From: Tenacibaculum discolor | GTDB lineage: Bacteria > Bacteroidota > Bacteroidia > Flavobacteriales > Flavobacteriaceae | Assembly (NCBI RefSeq): GCF_003664185.1 | Contig: NZ_RCCS01000005.1 | Coordinates: forward strand, 62,001 to 126,000 | Length of the DNA: 64,000 bases | Direction: 5' to 3' | Part shown: positions 47,282 to 55,038 of the stretch, in pieces | Position numbering within the stretch: the stretch's first letter is position 1 | Layout of the letters: every line of letters begins with the position of its first letter | The notes under the pieces: generated by a model | Database searches by the model: none | The model's input: only the letters and a program-made list of their open reading frames with translations | Told to the model about the DNA's origin: nothing | Program-made: the position numbers and the translations under genes

Positions 47282-48199
47282 TTAAAACGTTCCCCAGTTT
47301 TCTAATTCTTCTTGGCTCCATAGGTATGGAAAGAAAATTCTTCTTTGATATTTTGGGTGCAAATATTTACGCCAATTACTACCTCCAGTGGCTTCTAAAT
47401 CTCCATCGCTTCCTCCTAAATATTTCCCAGCTGCATTGTAATGTGCCATTACCCATTTAACATTTACAGTATAATCGTAATGACGCATTGCCTTTATTAG
47501 TTCTTCATTTTCTTGAACTTCTTCAGGTAATTGCTTGAATTTTTTTGAAAGGTTACAGTCATTATAATCTTCCATAAAATCTATGAATTCACCCATATAC
47601 TTTTTCTCAAACAAATTTAATAAAGTTGTTTTTTGACCTGTGGTATAATTTTTCCCTGCTGCTTGCCAGTATAAGTGATCATAGGCATTTTTAAATGATG
47701 AATTTCTATCAATTGTATCTCTATAACGTGCATCTATCAAATTAATAAGGTCTGTAGAGGCAAATTCAATTTTACGGTATTGTGCACTTTGAAATCCACT
47801 CGCTGGTGTTAATGTATTACGAAATTTTAAGTATTGTTCTACATCCATACCATCACCCATAACTGTAAAAGAACTACATAACATATCAAAATAACGACTG
47901 ATACGCATTAAGTGTTTTGAGAACTTATCTGCTGTAATTTCTTCTGCTTTTGCTACTTGGTCAATTTCCCACAAAATCATTTTAAACAACAATTCATTTA
48001 CTTGATGATACATGATAAAAACCATTTCATCTGGCAACGTAGTTCTAGGAATTTGTAGTCCTAGTAGCGCATCTGTTTGTATATAATCCCAATAGGTTAT
48101 AGGTTCACTCCAAAGCAACCCTTCTAACATTGCTTCAACAGGAACACCTAATTTATCGTATTTTTCTTCTATTGCTTTTAATATTTCTTCTTTACTCAT
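47282..48199 (-). CDS. kynA: Tryptophan 2,3-dioxygenase
   Basis: A 305-residue heme dioxygenase that opens the indole ring of tryptophan to N-formylkynurenine, the first step of the kynurenine pathway. Recognisable parts are DEMVFIMYHQVNELLFKMIL (distal heme and substrate residues), SGFQSAQYRKIE (substrate carboxylate-binding Arg) and the proximal histidine in HYDYTVNVKWVMAHYNAA. It follows hppD on the same strand with a gap of 190 bases that holds a hairpin, so it may be transcribed partly on its own. The other kynurenine genes are not in the window. Confidence 0.94.
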   Translation of the reverse strand: MSKEEILKAIEEKYDKLGVPVEAMLEGLLWSEPITYWDYIQTDALLGLQIPRTTLPDEMVFIMYHQVNELLFKMILWEIDQVAKAEEITADKFSKHLMRISRYFDMLCSSFTVMGDGMDVEQYLKFRNTLTPASGFQSAQYRKIEFASTDLINLIDARYRDTIDRNSSFKNAYDHLYWQAAGKNYTTGQKTTLLNLFEKKYMGEFIDFMEDYNDCNLSKKFKQLPEEVQENEELIKAMRHYDYTVNVKWVMAHYNAAGKYLGGSDGDLEATGGSNWRKYLHPKYQRRIFFPYLWSQEELENWGTF

Positions 48200-48318
48200 T
48201 TGTTTGTTCTTTTATAATTGTTCTACATTCTTACTCTTTTTAGGTTAAGTAAGTTTTATGAGAAAGGAGATTTTATATTTAAATACCTATTTTGATTCAT
48301 TATATAAATTATAAAAAC

Positions 48319-48354
48319 CAAGAAACAAGGCAATTTTTACTGTCTTGAATCTTG
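48319..48354 (-). terminator. Probable terminator after hppD
   Basis: Inverted repeat CAAGAAACAAG / CTTGAATCTTG (48319-48329, 48344-48354) with a 2-base internal mismatch; on the minus strand it is followed by GGTTTTTATAA. Confidence 0.5.
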
Positions 48355-48389
48355 ATTTTTAATTTGCTTTATCTTATAAAATATTTTTT

Positions 48390-49550
48390 TTACAGAGTTC
48401 CTCTTAATTCTTGCTCTCTTTCAATTGACTCAAACAAGGCCTTAAAGTTTCCTGCTCCAAATCCACGAGCTCCCATACGTTGAATAATTTCAAAGAATAA
48501 GGTTGGTCGGTCTTCTACAGGTTTTGTAAAGATTTGTAATAAGTACCCTTCTTCATCTGCATCAATCATGATTCCTAATGATTTTAGCCTTTCAATATCT
48601 TCTCTTAACTCGTGACTAAACTCTTCTAATCTTCCTGGAACTGCTTGATAATATGCTTCTGGTGGAGTTGACAAAAACTCTACTCCTTGAGATTTTAATT
48701 GACTTACTGTTTTTATAATATCATCAGTAGCCACAGCTATATGTTGTACTCCTGCACCTTCATAAAAATCTAAATATTCTTCAATTTGAGAACGTTTTTT
48801 CCCCTCTGCTGGTTCATTAATTGGGAATTTAATCCTTCCGTTTCCATTAGACATTACCTTACTCATTAAAGCCGAGTATTCTGTATGAATTTGTTTATCA
48901 TCAAATGATAAGAAGTTTTCAAATCCCATCACATCTTCATACCACTTCACCCAAACGTCCATTTGGTTCCAACCAACATTACCTACCATATGATCGATAT
49001 ATTTTAAACCTGCTACTGGTGGGTTATAATCTGATTCCCATTTTTTGAAACCTGGTAAAAACGTTCCGTTATAATTTTTACGCTCTACAAACATATGAAC
49101 AGTTTCCCCATAAGTATAAATCCCTGCTCTTACAACTTCTCCGTGTTCGTCTGTTTCAACTGTTGGCTCCATGTATGATTTTGCTCCACGTGAAGTTGTT
49201 TCTTCATATGCTTTTCTTGCATCTTCAACCCAAAGTGCTACTACTTTAACTCCATCTCCATGTTTTACAATATGATCATTAATTGGAGATTTACTGTTTA
49301 ATGGAGTTGTTAAAACTAATTTGATTTTATCTTGTTTTAACACATAACTTACTTCTTCTTTAGATCCTGTTTCTAATCCTTTGTATGCATATGATTGGAA
49401 ACCGAATGCAGTTTTATAAAAGTGTGCTGCTTGCTTTGCATTTCCTACATAAAACTCTACATAATCTGTTCCTAAAAGTGGTAAGAAGTCTTGTGCTCCT
49501 TCAAATATTTTTTCTAAACCGTAGTTTACTGATTTTATTTCTTTTGACAT
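48390..49550 (-). CDS. hppD: 4-hydroxyphenylpyruvate dioxygenase
   Basis: A 386-residue non-heme iron dioxygenase making homogentisate from 4-hydroxyphenylpyruvate in tyrosine breakdown. It has the two-domain vicinal-oxygen-chelate plan. The C-terminal metal ligands are visible in KYIDHMVGNVG, GVQHIAVATDDI and TLFFEIIQRMG (two His and one Glu), and the family ending MGARGFGAGNFKALFESIEREQ is present. It lies 86 bases after hmgA, whose product uses homogentisate; both genes carry the motif AATTTGATAATT just upstream of their starts. Confidence 0.95.
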   Translation of the reverse strand: MSKEIKSVNYGLEKIFEGAQDFLPLLGTDYVEFYVGNAKQAAHFYKTAFGFQSYAYKGLETGSKEEVSYVLKQDKIKLVLTTPLNSKSPINDHIVKHGDGVKVVALWVEDARKAYEETTSRGAKSYMEPTVETDEHGEVVRAGIYTYGETVHMFVERKNYNGTFLPGFKKWESDYNPPVAGLKYIDHMVGNVGWNQMDVWVKWYEDVMGFENFLSFDDKQIHTEYSALMSKVMSNGNGRIKFPINEPAEGKKRSQIEEYLDFYEGAGVQHIAVATDDIIKTVSQLKSQGVEFLSTPPEAYYQAVPGRLEEFSHELREDIERLKSLGIMIDADEEGYLLQIFTKPVEDRPTLFFEIIQRMGARGFGAGNFKALFESIEREQELRGTL

Positions 49551-49567
49551 TTCTTTCTGTTTTGAAA

Positions 49568-49579
49568 AATTTGATAATT
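49568..49579. promoter_or_regulatory. Shared 12-base motif upstream of hppD
   Basis: AATTTGATAATT, identical to 50803-50814 before hmgA. A second half, AAATTATC, reads in the opposite sense about 40 bases away (near 49613-49620), so the region may be a regulator site. Confidence 0.35.
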
Positions 49580-49636
49580 AAACTAATTTGAAAATTGATT
49601 TAATACCTTTTCAAATTATCACATTCATATAATAAA

Positions 49637-50794
49637 TTACTCTAACCAAGATTTGTAATAATCTTCATCTGCTATTTTCATAGCTTCTTCAGTTACTTTT
49701 AATGGTTTAAAAGTATCTACCATTACCGCCAATTCTTCGGTTACTGTTTCTCCAATACTTCTTTCTGCTGCTCCTGGGTGTGGTCCGTGAGGAATTCCCG
49801 CTGGATGTAAAGAAATATGTCCTGCATCAATATCATTTCTACTCATAAAGTCTCCATCTACATAATACAATACTTCGTCAGAATCAATATTACTATGATT
49901 GTATGGAGCTGGTATTGCTTCTGGGTGATAATCATACAAACGAGGCACAAAACTACAGATTACGAATGCATCTGTCTCAAATGTTTGGTGTACTGGAGGC
50001 GGTTGATGTATACGTCCTGTTATTGGTTCAAAATCGTGAATTGAAAAAGCATATGGATAGTTATATCCATCATACCCAACAACATCAAAAGGGTGTGTTG
50101 CGTATACCATTTCAATAATTTCATTTTGTTTTTTCACATTAATAACGAAATCTCCTTTTTCGTTATGTGTTTCTAACTCTTTTGGTCTACGAATATCACG
50201 CTCACAAAATGGAGAGTGTTCTAATAATTGACCAAACCAGTTACGATATCTTTTTGGAGTGTATACTGGACGATAAGATTCAACGATAAATAACCTGTTA
50301 TCTTCTGTATCAAAATCCAATTTATAAATTACTCCACGAGGAATTACTAAGTAATCACCGTATTTAAAATCTAAGTTACCTAACATAGTGCGTAATTTAC
50401 CAGTCCCTTTATGGATGAAAATTACCTCATCTGCATCGGTGTTTTTATAAAAGTATTCTTTGGTAGACTCTTTTGGAGCCGCTAAAATGATATTACAATC
50501 AGAATTGGTAAGTACTACTTTTCTACTTTGTAAATAATCATTTTCTGGTGCTACTTGAAACCCTCTAAAACGATACGATTGAATATTGTTTTCTTTTGCT
50601 ACCTTAGGCGCTATCGAATATTGCTTACGGATTTCTTTGACCATTGTTGGTCTATATTCATGGTAACTATTGGTAGACATTCCGTCAAAACCAATCGTAC
50701 CAAATAATTGTTCGTAATATAAACTTCCGTCTTCTTTACGAAACTGAATATGTCGCTTGTGTGGAATTTTTCCTAATTTATGATAAAAAGGCAT
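49637..50794 (-). CDS. hmgA: Homogentisate 1,2-dioxygenase
   Basis: A 385-residue ring-cleaving iron dioxygenase that converts homogentisate to maleylacetoacetate. It is the shorter bacteroidete form (the human and Pseudomonas enzymes are about 430-445 residues). Metal- and substrate-binding blocks are seen as GRIHQPPPVHQTFET, the ALFC-like VICSFVPRLYDYHPEAIPAPYNH region with conserved His, and HPAGIPHGPHPGAAE. First gene of an hmgA-hppD unit. It has a long leader, about 200 bases from the nearest promoter-like element, that contains an inverted repeat at 50854-50894. Confidence 0.94.
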   Translation of the reverse strand: MPFYHKLGKIPHKRHIQFRKEDGSLYYEQLFGTIGFDGMSTNSYHEYRPTMVKEIRKQYSIAPKVAKENNIQSYRFRGFQVAPENDYLQSRKVVLTNSDCNIILAAPKESTKEYFYKNTDADEVIFIHKGTGKLRTMLGNLDFKYGDYLVIPRGVIYKLDFDTEDNRLFIVESYRPVYTPKRYRNWFGQLLEHSPFCERDIRRPKELETHNEKGDFVINVKKQNEIIEMVYATHPFDVVGYDGYNYPYAFSIHDFEPITGRIHQPPPVHQTFETDAFVICSFVPRLYDYHPEAIPAPYNHSNIDSDEVLYYVDGDFMSRNDIDAGHISLHPAGIPHGPHPGAAERSIGETVTEELAVMVDTFKPLKVTEEAMKIADEDYYKSWLE

Positions 50795-50802
50795 CTTTTC
50801 TT

Positions 50803-50814
50803 AATTTGATAATT
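50803..50814. promoter_or_regulatory. Shared 12-base motif upstream of hmgA
   Basis: AATTTGATAATT, 8 bases before the hmgA start codon and identical to the copy before hppD at 49568-49579. Confidence 0.35.
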
Positions 50815-50853
50815 CAACAATGTGTTAATCTTTCAATTAACTCTCTTTCTTTA

Positions 50854-50894
50854 TTAGTCAGTTTATTCTACTCATTGTTATTAGTAGTGACTAA
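50854..50894 (-). repeat. Inverted repeat in the hmgA leader
   Basis: TTAGTCA (50854-50860) pairs with TGACTAA (50888-50894) and CTACT (50868-50872) with AGTAG (50883-50887), leaving a 7-base bulge and a 10-base loop. In the hmgA transcript it would form a bulged stem of 12 bp. It may be a regulatory RNA element or a protein-binding site. Confidence 0.45.
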
Positions 50895-51003
50895 CTCCAA
50901 AAATCAATCAATAATAGCTACTCTGGATTCCGTTTTATCATGAATTTTAAATGCGCTAAAAGATCTTTCCAATGCATTTTAATAGGTTTTTAGTTGCGTT
51001 TTA

Positions 51004-51011
51004 CAAATATA
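51004..51011 (-). promoter_or_regulatory. Putative promoter -7 element of hmgA
   Basis: Minus strand TATATTTG, a full match to TAnnTTTG, giving a leader of about 200 bases. No TTG at the right upstream spacing. Confidence 0.38.
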
Positions 51012-51064
51012 CCAAATTTAAAAAGATGTTGATATCTCATTAAATTTCAAAATTTTAGATTTTT

Positions 51065-51087
51065 TTATTTAAAATTAATCTAAATAA
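51065..51087. promoter_or_regulatory. Candidate iron-box (Fur-type) operator
   Basis: A 23-base imperfect palindrome with perfect 7-bp arms TTATTTA (51065-51071) and TAAATAA (51081-51087). It lies immediately before the -33 element of the siderophore receptor promoter. AT-rich palindromes of this shape occur before iron-uptake genes in related bacteria; the assignment to Fur is inference from position and gene content. Confidence 0.45.
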
Positions 51088-51089
51088 AT

Positions 51090-51120
51090 TTTGATACTCA
51101 ACTTCCCTGAGATACATTTG
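51090..51120 (+). promoter_or_regulatory. Promoter of the siderophore uptake unit
   Basis: TTTG (51090-51093), 19-base spacer and TACATTTG (51113-51120) match the flavobacterial consensus. The leader to the ATG at 51163 would be about 36 bases. Confidence 0.62.
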
Positions 51121-51162
51121 CGATATTAAATAATTTTTATTAAATCTAAATAAACAAACAAA

Positions 51163-53511
51163 ATGAAGAAAATTATACCTGTATCGTTGGTATTGTTTTT
51201 ATTTATTACGACAACATTAGTTGCCCAAAACAATTCTATTAAAGGGATCATCGTAACTGATAATAATGATTTCCTTACTTCAGTAAACATAACTCTTAGC
51301 CCAACTAATAAAGGACTTACCAGCAACGAAAAAGGAGAGTTTAAGTTTGAAAACTTAAAAAAAGGTAAATATGTAGTTAATCTATCAATGGTTGGATTTG
51401 AAAAAAAATCAATTACCATAAGACTTAAAGACAACGAATCTAAAAATCTAGGCAAAATCGTTCTTAAAGAGGCTATTGATCAATTAGATGAAATTACAAT
51501 TAACGGAGTAAAAAACAAATATTCTAAAAACAAAGTATCAAACTCATTACGTTTGAAAACTCCTATAAAACAGTTACCACAAAATGTTCAAGTAGTAGGT
51601 TCTGAAATATTACAAGACCAACTTGTAACAAATATGTTAGAAGGTGCTTTTAGAAATGTTAGTGGCGTTAGCAATATAGAGCATTGGGGACATTTTGCTC
51701 GTGTTAACATGCGCGGATTCAGATTACCTGCTTTTAGGAATGGAGTAAACATCCAAGATTCATGGGGGCCATTATCCGAAGATACTTTTATGGTAGATCG
51801 TATTGAATTTGTTAAAGGACCTTCTGGTTTTATGATGGCTGCTGGTGAACCTGGTGGTTTTTACAACGTGGTAACTAAAAAACCTACAGAAGAAAGAATA
51901 GGATCTGTAAACTTAATGGCTGGAAGTTTTGACACATACAGAGCTGCGGCTGACTTTGGAGGTGCTTTAACAAGCGACAAACGTCTGCTAGCTCGTTTAA
52001 ATATTTTATATCAAAACACAGGAAGTCATAGAAAATTTGAAGATACCGAACGAATTGGTATTGCTCCATCTTTATCTTATAAAATAACAGATAAAACAAA
52101 TTTATTAACCGAATTCTCTTTTCAAAAACTAAACACTCTTGTTGGTGCAGCTTATATATTTGGCCCTGTAGATAAAGGATTTGGTAGCCTACCAAAGGAT
52201 TTTACTATGATTGATAGTAATTTCCCTGATACCGACATCAAGGAAGTTAGTTTATTAAACCAAATAACTCATAACTTTAACGAAAACTGGTCTGTAGAAG
52301 CAAAATATGTAACAATGCTTTACACACAAGAAGGGGCTTCTGCATGGTTAGGTAGTATACAAAATAATGGTGATGCTATTAGAAGTGTAAGCATTTGGGA
52401 TGCTATTTCTGAAAGCGAATACTTCCAATTATATGCTAACGGAAAGTTCAATACAGGTGCTGTTAGCCATAAAATTATGGGAGGTTTTGATTATACTGAC
52501 AAAGAGTATTTTGCTGATTTTAGTCAGGCTGGTGCAGTAGATACTCCTGCAAATCCATTCAATATTTATAACCCGACTTATGGAGATAGAGTTTTTCCAG
52601 TATTTGATAGAAGTACTCCTTTAAAAGAACGTGCTAGTTTGTATACCTACGGAACAAAAATCAACTCTTTGTATGCTCAAGATGAATTAAGTTTTTTAGA
52701 AAACAAAATACGTTTGACATTAGCAGGTAGATATACTCAATTAACTCCTAAAGGTGACATTACAACTAAAAAATTCACTCCTAGAATTGGTTTAAGTGCT
52801 GATATTACTCCACAGATTACTGCTTATGGTTTATATGACCAATCATTCTTAGCAAATGATGCTATTGATAATACAGGGAAAAGATTTGATCCTATTGAAG
52901 GAACTATCTACGAAGCTGGTTTAAAAACCAATTGGTTAAACGGGAAAATAAATGCTTCTTTAAGTGCATACATTATCAATAAAAATAATATGACTACTAG
53001 TGATCCTACCGATCCTACTCGTCAGTTTAGCATTTTGCTTGGAGAAGTAGAATCAAAAGGTTTTGAGTTTGATATGCAAGCGCACATTACAAGTGAATTA
53101 GACTTATTATTGAATTACGCAAATACAAATGTTGAAATTGCCAAATCAGATATTCCAAATACAGTAGGAACAAGAATTGCTGGACATGCAAAGCATATTA
53201 CCAACGGATGGTTAAACTACAACTTTAATAAGAACTCTGCACTTAAAGGTTTTGGTCTTTCTCTAGGATATCAATATTTAGTAGATAGATCTTCTTGGAC
53301 TTGGAATGCAAACAATAATACTGAATTACCTGACTATTTTAGAATGGATGGTGGTGTTCATTGGAAAAACAACAAGTTACGTGTTGCCTTAAATATCAAT
53401 AATATTTTAAACAAGCATTTATATTCTGGTGCAAACTACGGAACTTATTTATACTGGCAGTCTGAGCCAGGAATTAACGGAAGAGTTTCTCTTACCTATA
53501 ACCTATTCTAA
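51163..53511 (+). CDS. TonB-dependent siderophore receptor
   Basis: A 782-residue outer-membrane ferric-siderophore receptor: signal peptide MKKIIPVSLVLFLFITTTLVAQ, CarboxypepD_reg-like domain (about 24-105), TonB-box-like QLDEITING, plug (about 130-245) and barrel ending RVSLTYNLF. The plug reads IKQLPQNVQVVGSEILQDQ, then VNMRGFRLPAFRNGVNI and RIEFVKGPSGFMMAAGEPGG, which is the FhuE/FpvA/FoxA type for hydroxamate and similar siderophores. It opens a plus-strand unit of iron-related membrane genes and faces a siderophore biosynthesis operon, so its ligand is probably the hydroxamate made there. Iron control is suggested by the palindrome at 51065. Confidence 0.92.
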   Translation: MKKIIPVSLVLFLFITTTLVAQNNSIKGIIVTDNNDFLTSVNITLSPTNKGLTSNEKGEFKFENLKKGKYVVNLSMVGFEKKSITIRLKDNESKNLGKIVLKEAIDQLDEITINGVKNKYSKNKVSNSLRLKTPIKQLPQNVQVVGSEILQDQLVTNMLEGAFRNVSGVSNIEHWGHFARVNMRGFRLPAFRNGVNIQDSWGPLSEDTFMVDRIEFVKGPSGFMMAAGEPGGFYNVVTKKPTEERIGSVNLMAGSFDTYRAAADFGGALTSDKRLLARLNILYQNTGSHRKFEDTERIGIAPSLSYKITDKTNLLTEFSFQKLNTLVGAAYIFGPVDKGFGSLPKDFTMIDSNFPDTDIKEVSLLNQITHNFNENWSVEAKYVTMLYTQEGASAWLGSIQNNGDAIRSVSIWDAISESEYFQLYANGKFNTGAVSHKIMGGFDYTDKEYFADFSQAGAVDTPANPFNIYNPTYGDRVFPVFDRSTPLKERASLYTYGTKINSLYAQDELSFLENKIRLTLAGRYTQLTPKGDITTKKFTPRIGLSADITPQITAYGLYDQSFLANDAIDNTGKRFDPIEGTIYEAGLKTNWLNGKINASLSAYIINKNNMTTSDPTDPTRQFSILLGEVESKGFEFDMQAHITSELDLLLNYANTNVEIAKSDIPNTVGTRIAGHAKHITNGWLNYNFNKNSALKGFGLSLGYQYLVDRSSWTWNANNNTELPDYFRMDGGVHWKNNKLRVALNINNILNKHLYSGANYGTYLYWQSEPGINGRVSLTYNLF

Positions 53512-53520
53512 AAAATCAAT

Positions 53521-53545
53521 AACCACCTAAAGAGTTTAGGTGGTT
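53521..53545 (+). terminator. Hairpin between the receptor and DUF4198 genes
   Basis: Perfect 11-bp stem AACCACCTAAA / TTTAGGTGGTT with loop GAG. Only a weak T run follows, so partial termination (attenuation) is as likely as a full stop. Confidence 0.65.
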
Positions 53546-53562
53546 TATATAATTTATTAAAA

Positions 53563-54297
53563 ATGAAAAAATCAATTTTAACATTACTCTTTTTAGCGGT
53601 AATTAGTAATTCTTTTGCCCATTACATTTGGATTGAAACTAATCCTTCAGGAAGGGTCAACAATAAACATGAGGTTAAAATTCGCTTCGGAGAATTTTCT
53701 GAGGGTGTGATTGAAAAAGTAGACGGAGAACATTTCAGTAATGTCAAAGACTTTACTGTTTGGTTAATAGCTCCTGACGGAAGCAAAACTTCTTTACAAA
53801 CAATAGCTAAAAACGATTACTATAGCACCTCTTTCATTCCGAAACAAAAAGGAACCTATACTATTGCTTTAGACAACAAAAAAATAAAAGTGTTTGATTA
53901 TACAAAATATGATTATACAACTTTTAAACCTGAATATCATGCAAAAGCAAGAATTGTAGTTGGTAACTCAATTAGTGAATTAAAACCTACAAACCCTAAA
54001 GGAATAGAGATTATTGATGTTACTCCAAAACTTCATAACCGCTCTGATAAAATTACTTTAAAGGTATTGTATAAAAATTTGACTCTTAAAAATGGAGAGA
54101 TTACTTTATTCAGTGGTGATAAATGGTCTTTAAAGGGAAAGACTAACGAAAAAGGGCTAGTCACTTTCAAGTTACCTAAAAAAACTACGTATACTGTAGA
54201 AGCAACTCATGAAGAAAAAACTCCTGGAACCTTTAAAGGAGATGACTATAAAATTATTTGGCACTGCGCTACATATTTTATTAATAACAAACTATAG
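53563..54297 (+). CDS. DUF4198-like periplasmic protein
   Basis: A 244-residue exported protein with signal peptide MKKSILTLLFLAVISNSFA and mature start HYIWIETN. It is a two-part beta-sandwich protein of the DUF4198 type, whose members sit beside metal uptake systems (for example NikM-like periplasmic proteins of nickel and cobalt transport). A histidine at the mature N-terminus (HYIWIE) is a family feature that may bind metal. Here the neighbours imply iron: it lies 51 bases after the siderophore receptor. A role in handling ferric siderophore in the periplasm is inference. Confidence 0.78.
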   Translation: MKKSILTLLFLAVISNSFAHYIWIETNPSGRVNNKHEVKIRFGEFSEGVIEKVDGEHFSNVKDFTVWLIAPDGSKTSLQTIAKNDYYSTSFIPKQKGTYTIALDNKKIKVFDYTKYDYTTFKPEYHAKARIVVGNSISELKPTNPKGIEIIDVTPKLHNRSDKITLKVLYKNLTLKNGEITLFSGDKWSLKGKTNEKGLVTFKLPKKTTYTVEATHEEKTPGTFKGDDYKIIWHCATYFINNKL

Positions 54298-54359
54298 CTT
54301 TAGTTATAAATTTTAAACATGAATAACTATTTGAATTATTAAATATAGCAAATACAAAG

Positions 54360-54388
54360 CTCTGAACTTTTATGTTCAGGGTTTTGTT
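54360..54388 (+). terminator. Terminator-like hairpin after the DUF4198 gene
   Basis: Stem CTCTGAAC / GTTCAGGG (54360-54367, 54374-54381, one G-U pair), 6-base loop and TTTTGTTCTTT tail. Confidence 0.65.
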
Positions 54389-54404
54389 CTTTGATTAAAC
54401 CACT

Positions 54405-54734
54405 ATGAAAACAGTTACTTTTCTTATTATTTTCCTCGGATGTTATGCTTTGTATAACACTTCTGAAAAAGCTTATTTATCAAATACTTTTTCTTTGCAA
54501 AAATGGTTTCAGTCTCATAAACATTTTACTAATATAATTGGATTAATCTTCCTATTAGTAGGTTTATTATTATCAATCACTTTTTTTGGACTTTCAGCTG
54601 GAATTATTACTTGGATTGTAGCTGTCTCTCTATTTTTAAGTCTTATCATTCTCATTACTCCTTTAAGAATGATAAACTATGCTTTTTTAACTGTCTTATT
54701 TACGTTAACTTTTTTAATAGAACTCATTTTTTAA
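54405..54734 (+). CDS. Small membrane protein, DUF3325-like
   Basis: A 109-residue protein with three or four predicted transmembrane helices. The layout (short N-terminal helix, basic loop with KWFQSHKH, then a GxxAGIITW helix and a final helix after PLRMINY) resembles DUF3325, a small membrane family that in proteobacteria lies beside DUF3649 and PepSY genes downstream of siderophore receptors. The partner genes follow directly: the next begins one base after this stop. It may take part in reductive release of iron at the inner membrane, but this is not proven. Confidence 0.62.
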   Translation: MKTVTFLIIFLGCYALYNTSEKAYLSNTFSLQKWFQSHKHFTNIIGLIFLLVGLLLSITFFGLSAGIITWIVAVSLFLSLIILITPLRMINYAFLTVLFTLTFLIELIF

Positions 54735-54735
54735 T

Positions 54736-55038
54736 ATGCCTGCTAATTCTAAATATTTAAACCAATCACCTTGGCAGCAGTTCGCAAAAATCTCTGCTGG
54801 TCTCATTGGTGGATACATCATAAGTGCTCTACTACATATGTGTTTAGTTTTATGGCTACCCAATCCAAAAGAAGTACTAATCACCTCTATTTATACCATT
54901 TTTATTGTTTGGGGCGCTTTGTTAATTGTTCCTTACTTGTTTAAAAATGGATGGAAAGTTTGGATTTTATATCTCATAATTTCAATAATCCTATATGTAA
55001 TTTATTACTTCGGAAATCAACAAAATCCATTTGTATAA
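54736..55038 (+). CDS. Small membrane protein, DUF3649-like
   Basis: A 100-residue protein with three predicted transmembrane helices. SPWQQFAKISAGLIGGYIISALLH matches the DUF3649 pattern (W...aR...GGYal), followed by LWLPNPKEVLITSIYTIFIVW and a KNGWKVW end, also as in that family. In proteobacteria DUF3649, DUF3325 and PepSY proteins form one iron-siderophore unit. Its stop overlaps the start of the PepSY gene (TAATG), so translation is coupled. Confidence 0.68.
   Translation: MPANSKYLNQSPWQQFAKISAGLIGGYIISALLHMCLVLWLPNPKEVLITSIYTIFIVWGALLIVPYLFKNGWKVWILYLIISIILYVIYYFGNQQNPFV

Larger units (their letters stand above)
50795..51162. other. Divergent intergenic region between hmgA and the siderophore receptor gene
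   Basis: This 368-base region separates two divergent units. From left to right it holds the motif AATTTGATAATT (50803-50814), an inverted repeat (50854-50894), a minus-strand promoter element (51004-51011), a palindrome (51065-51087) and a plus-strand promoter (51090-51120). No small gene is seen. Confidence 0.7.

Noticed and set aside
49903-50118. Plus-strand frames within hmgA
   Set aside because: They mirror the hmgA coding strand and show no independent signals.
54951-55037. Longer start for the PepSY protein
   Set aside because: The extension overlaps the DUF3649-like gene in another frame and adds a Cys/Asn-rich stretch unlike the family; the ATG at 55038 overlaps the previous stop as in coupled genes.
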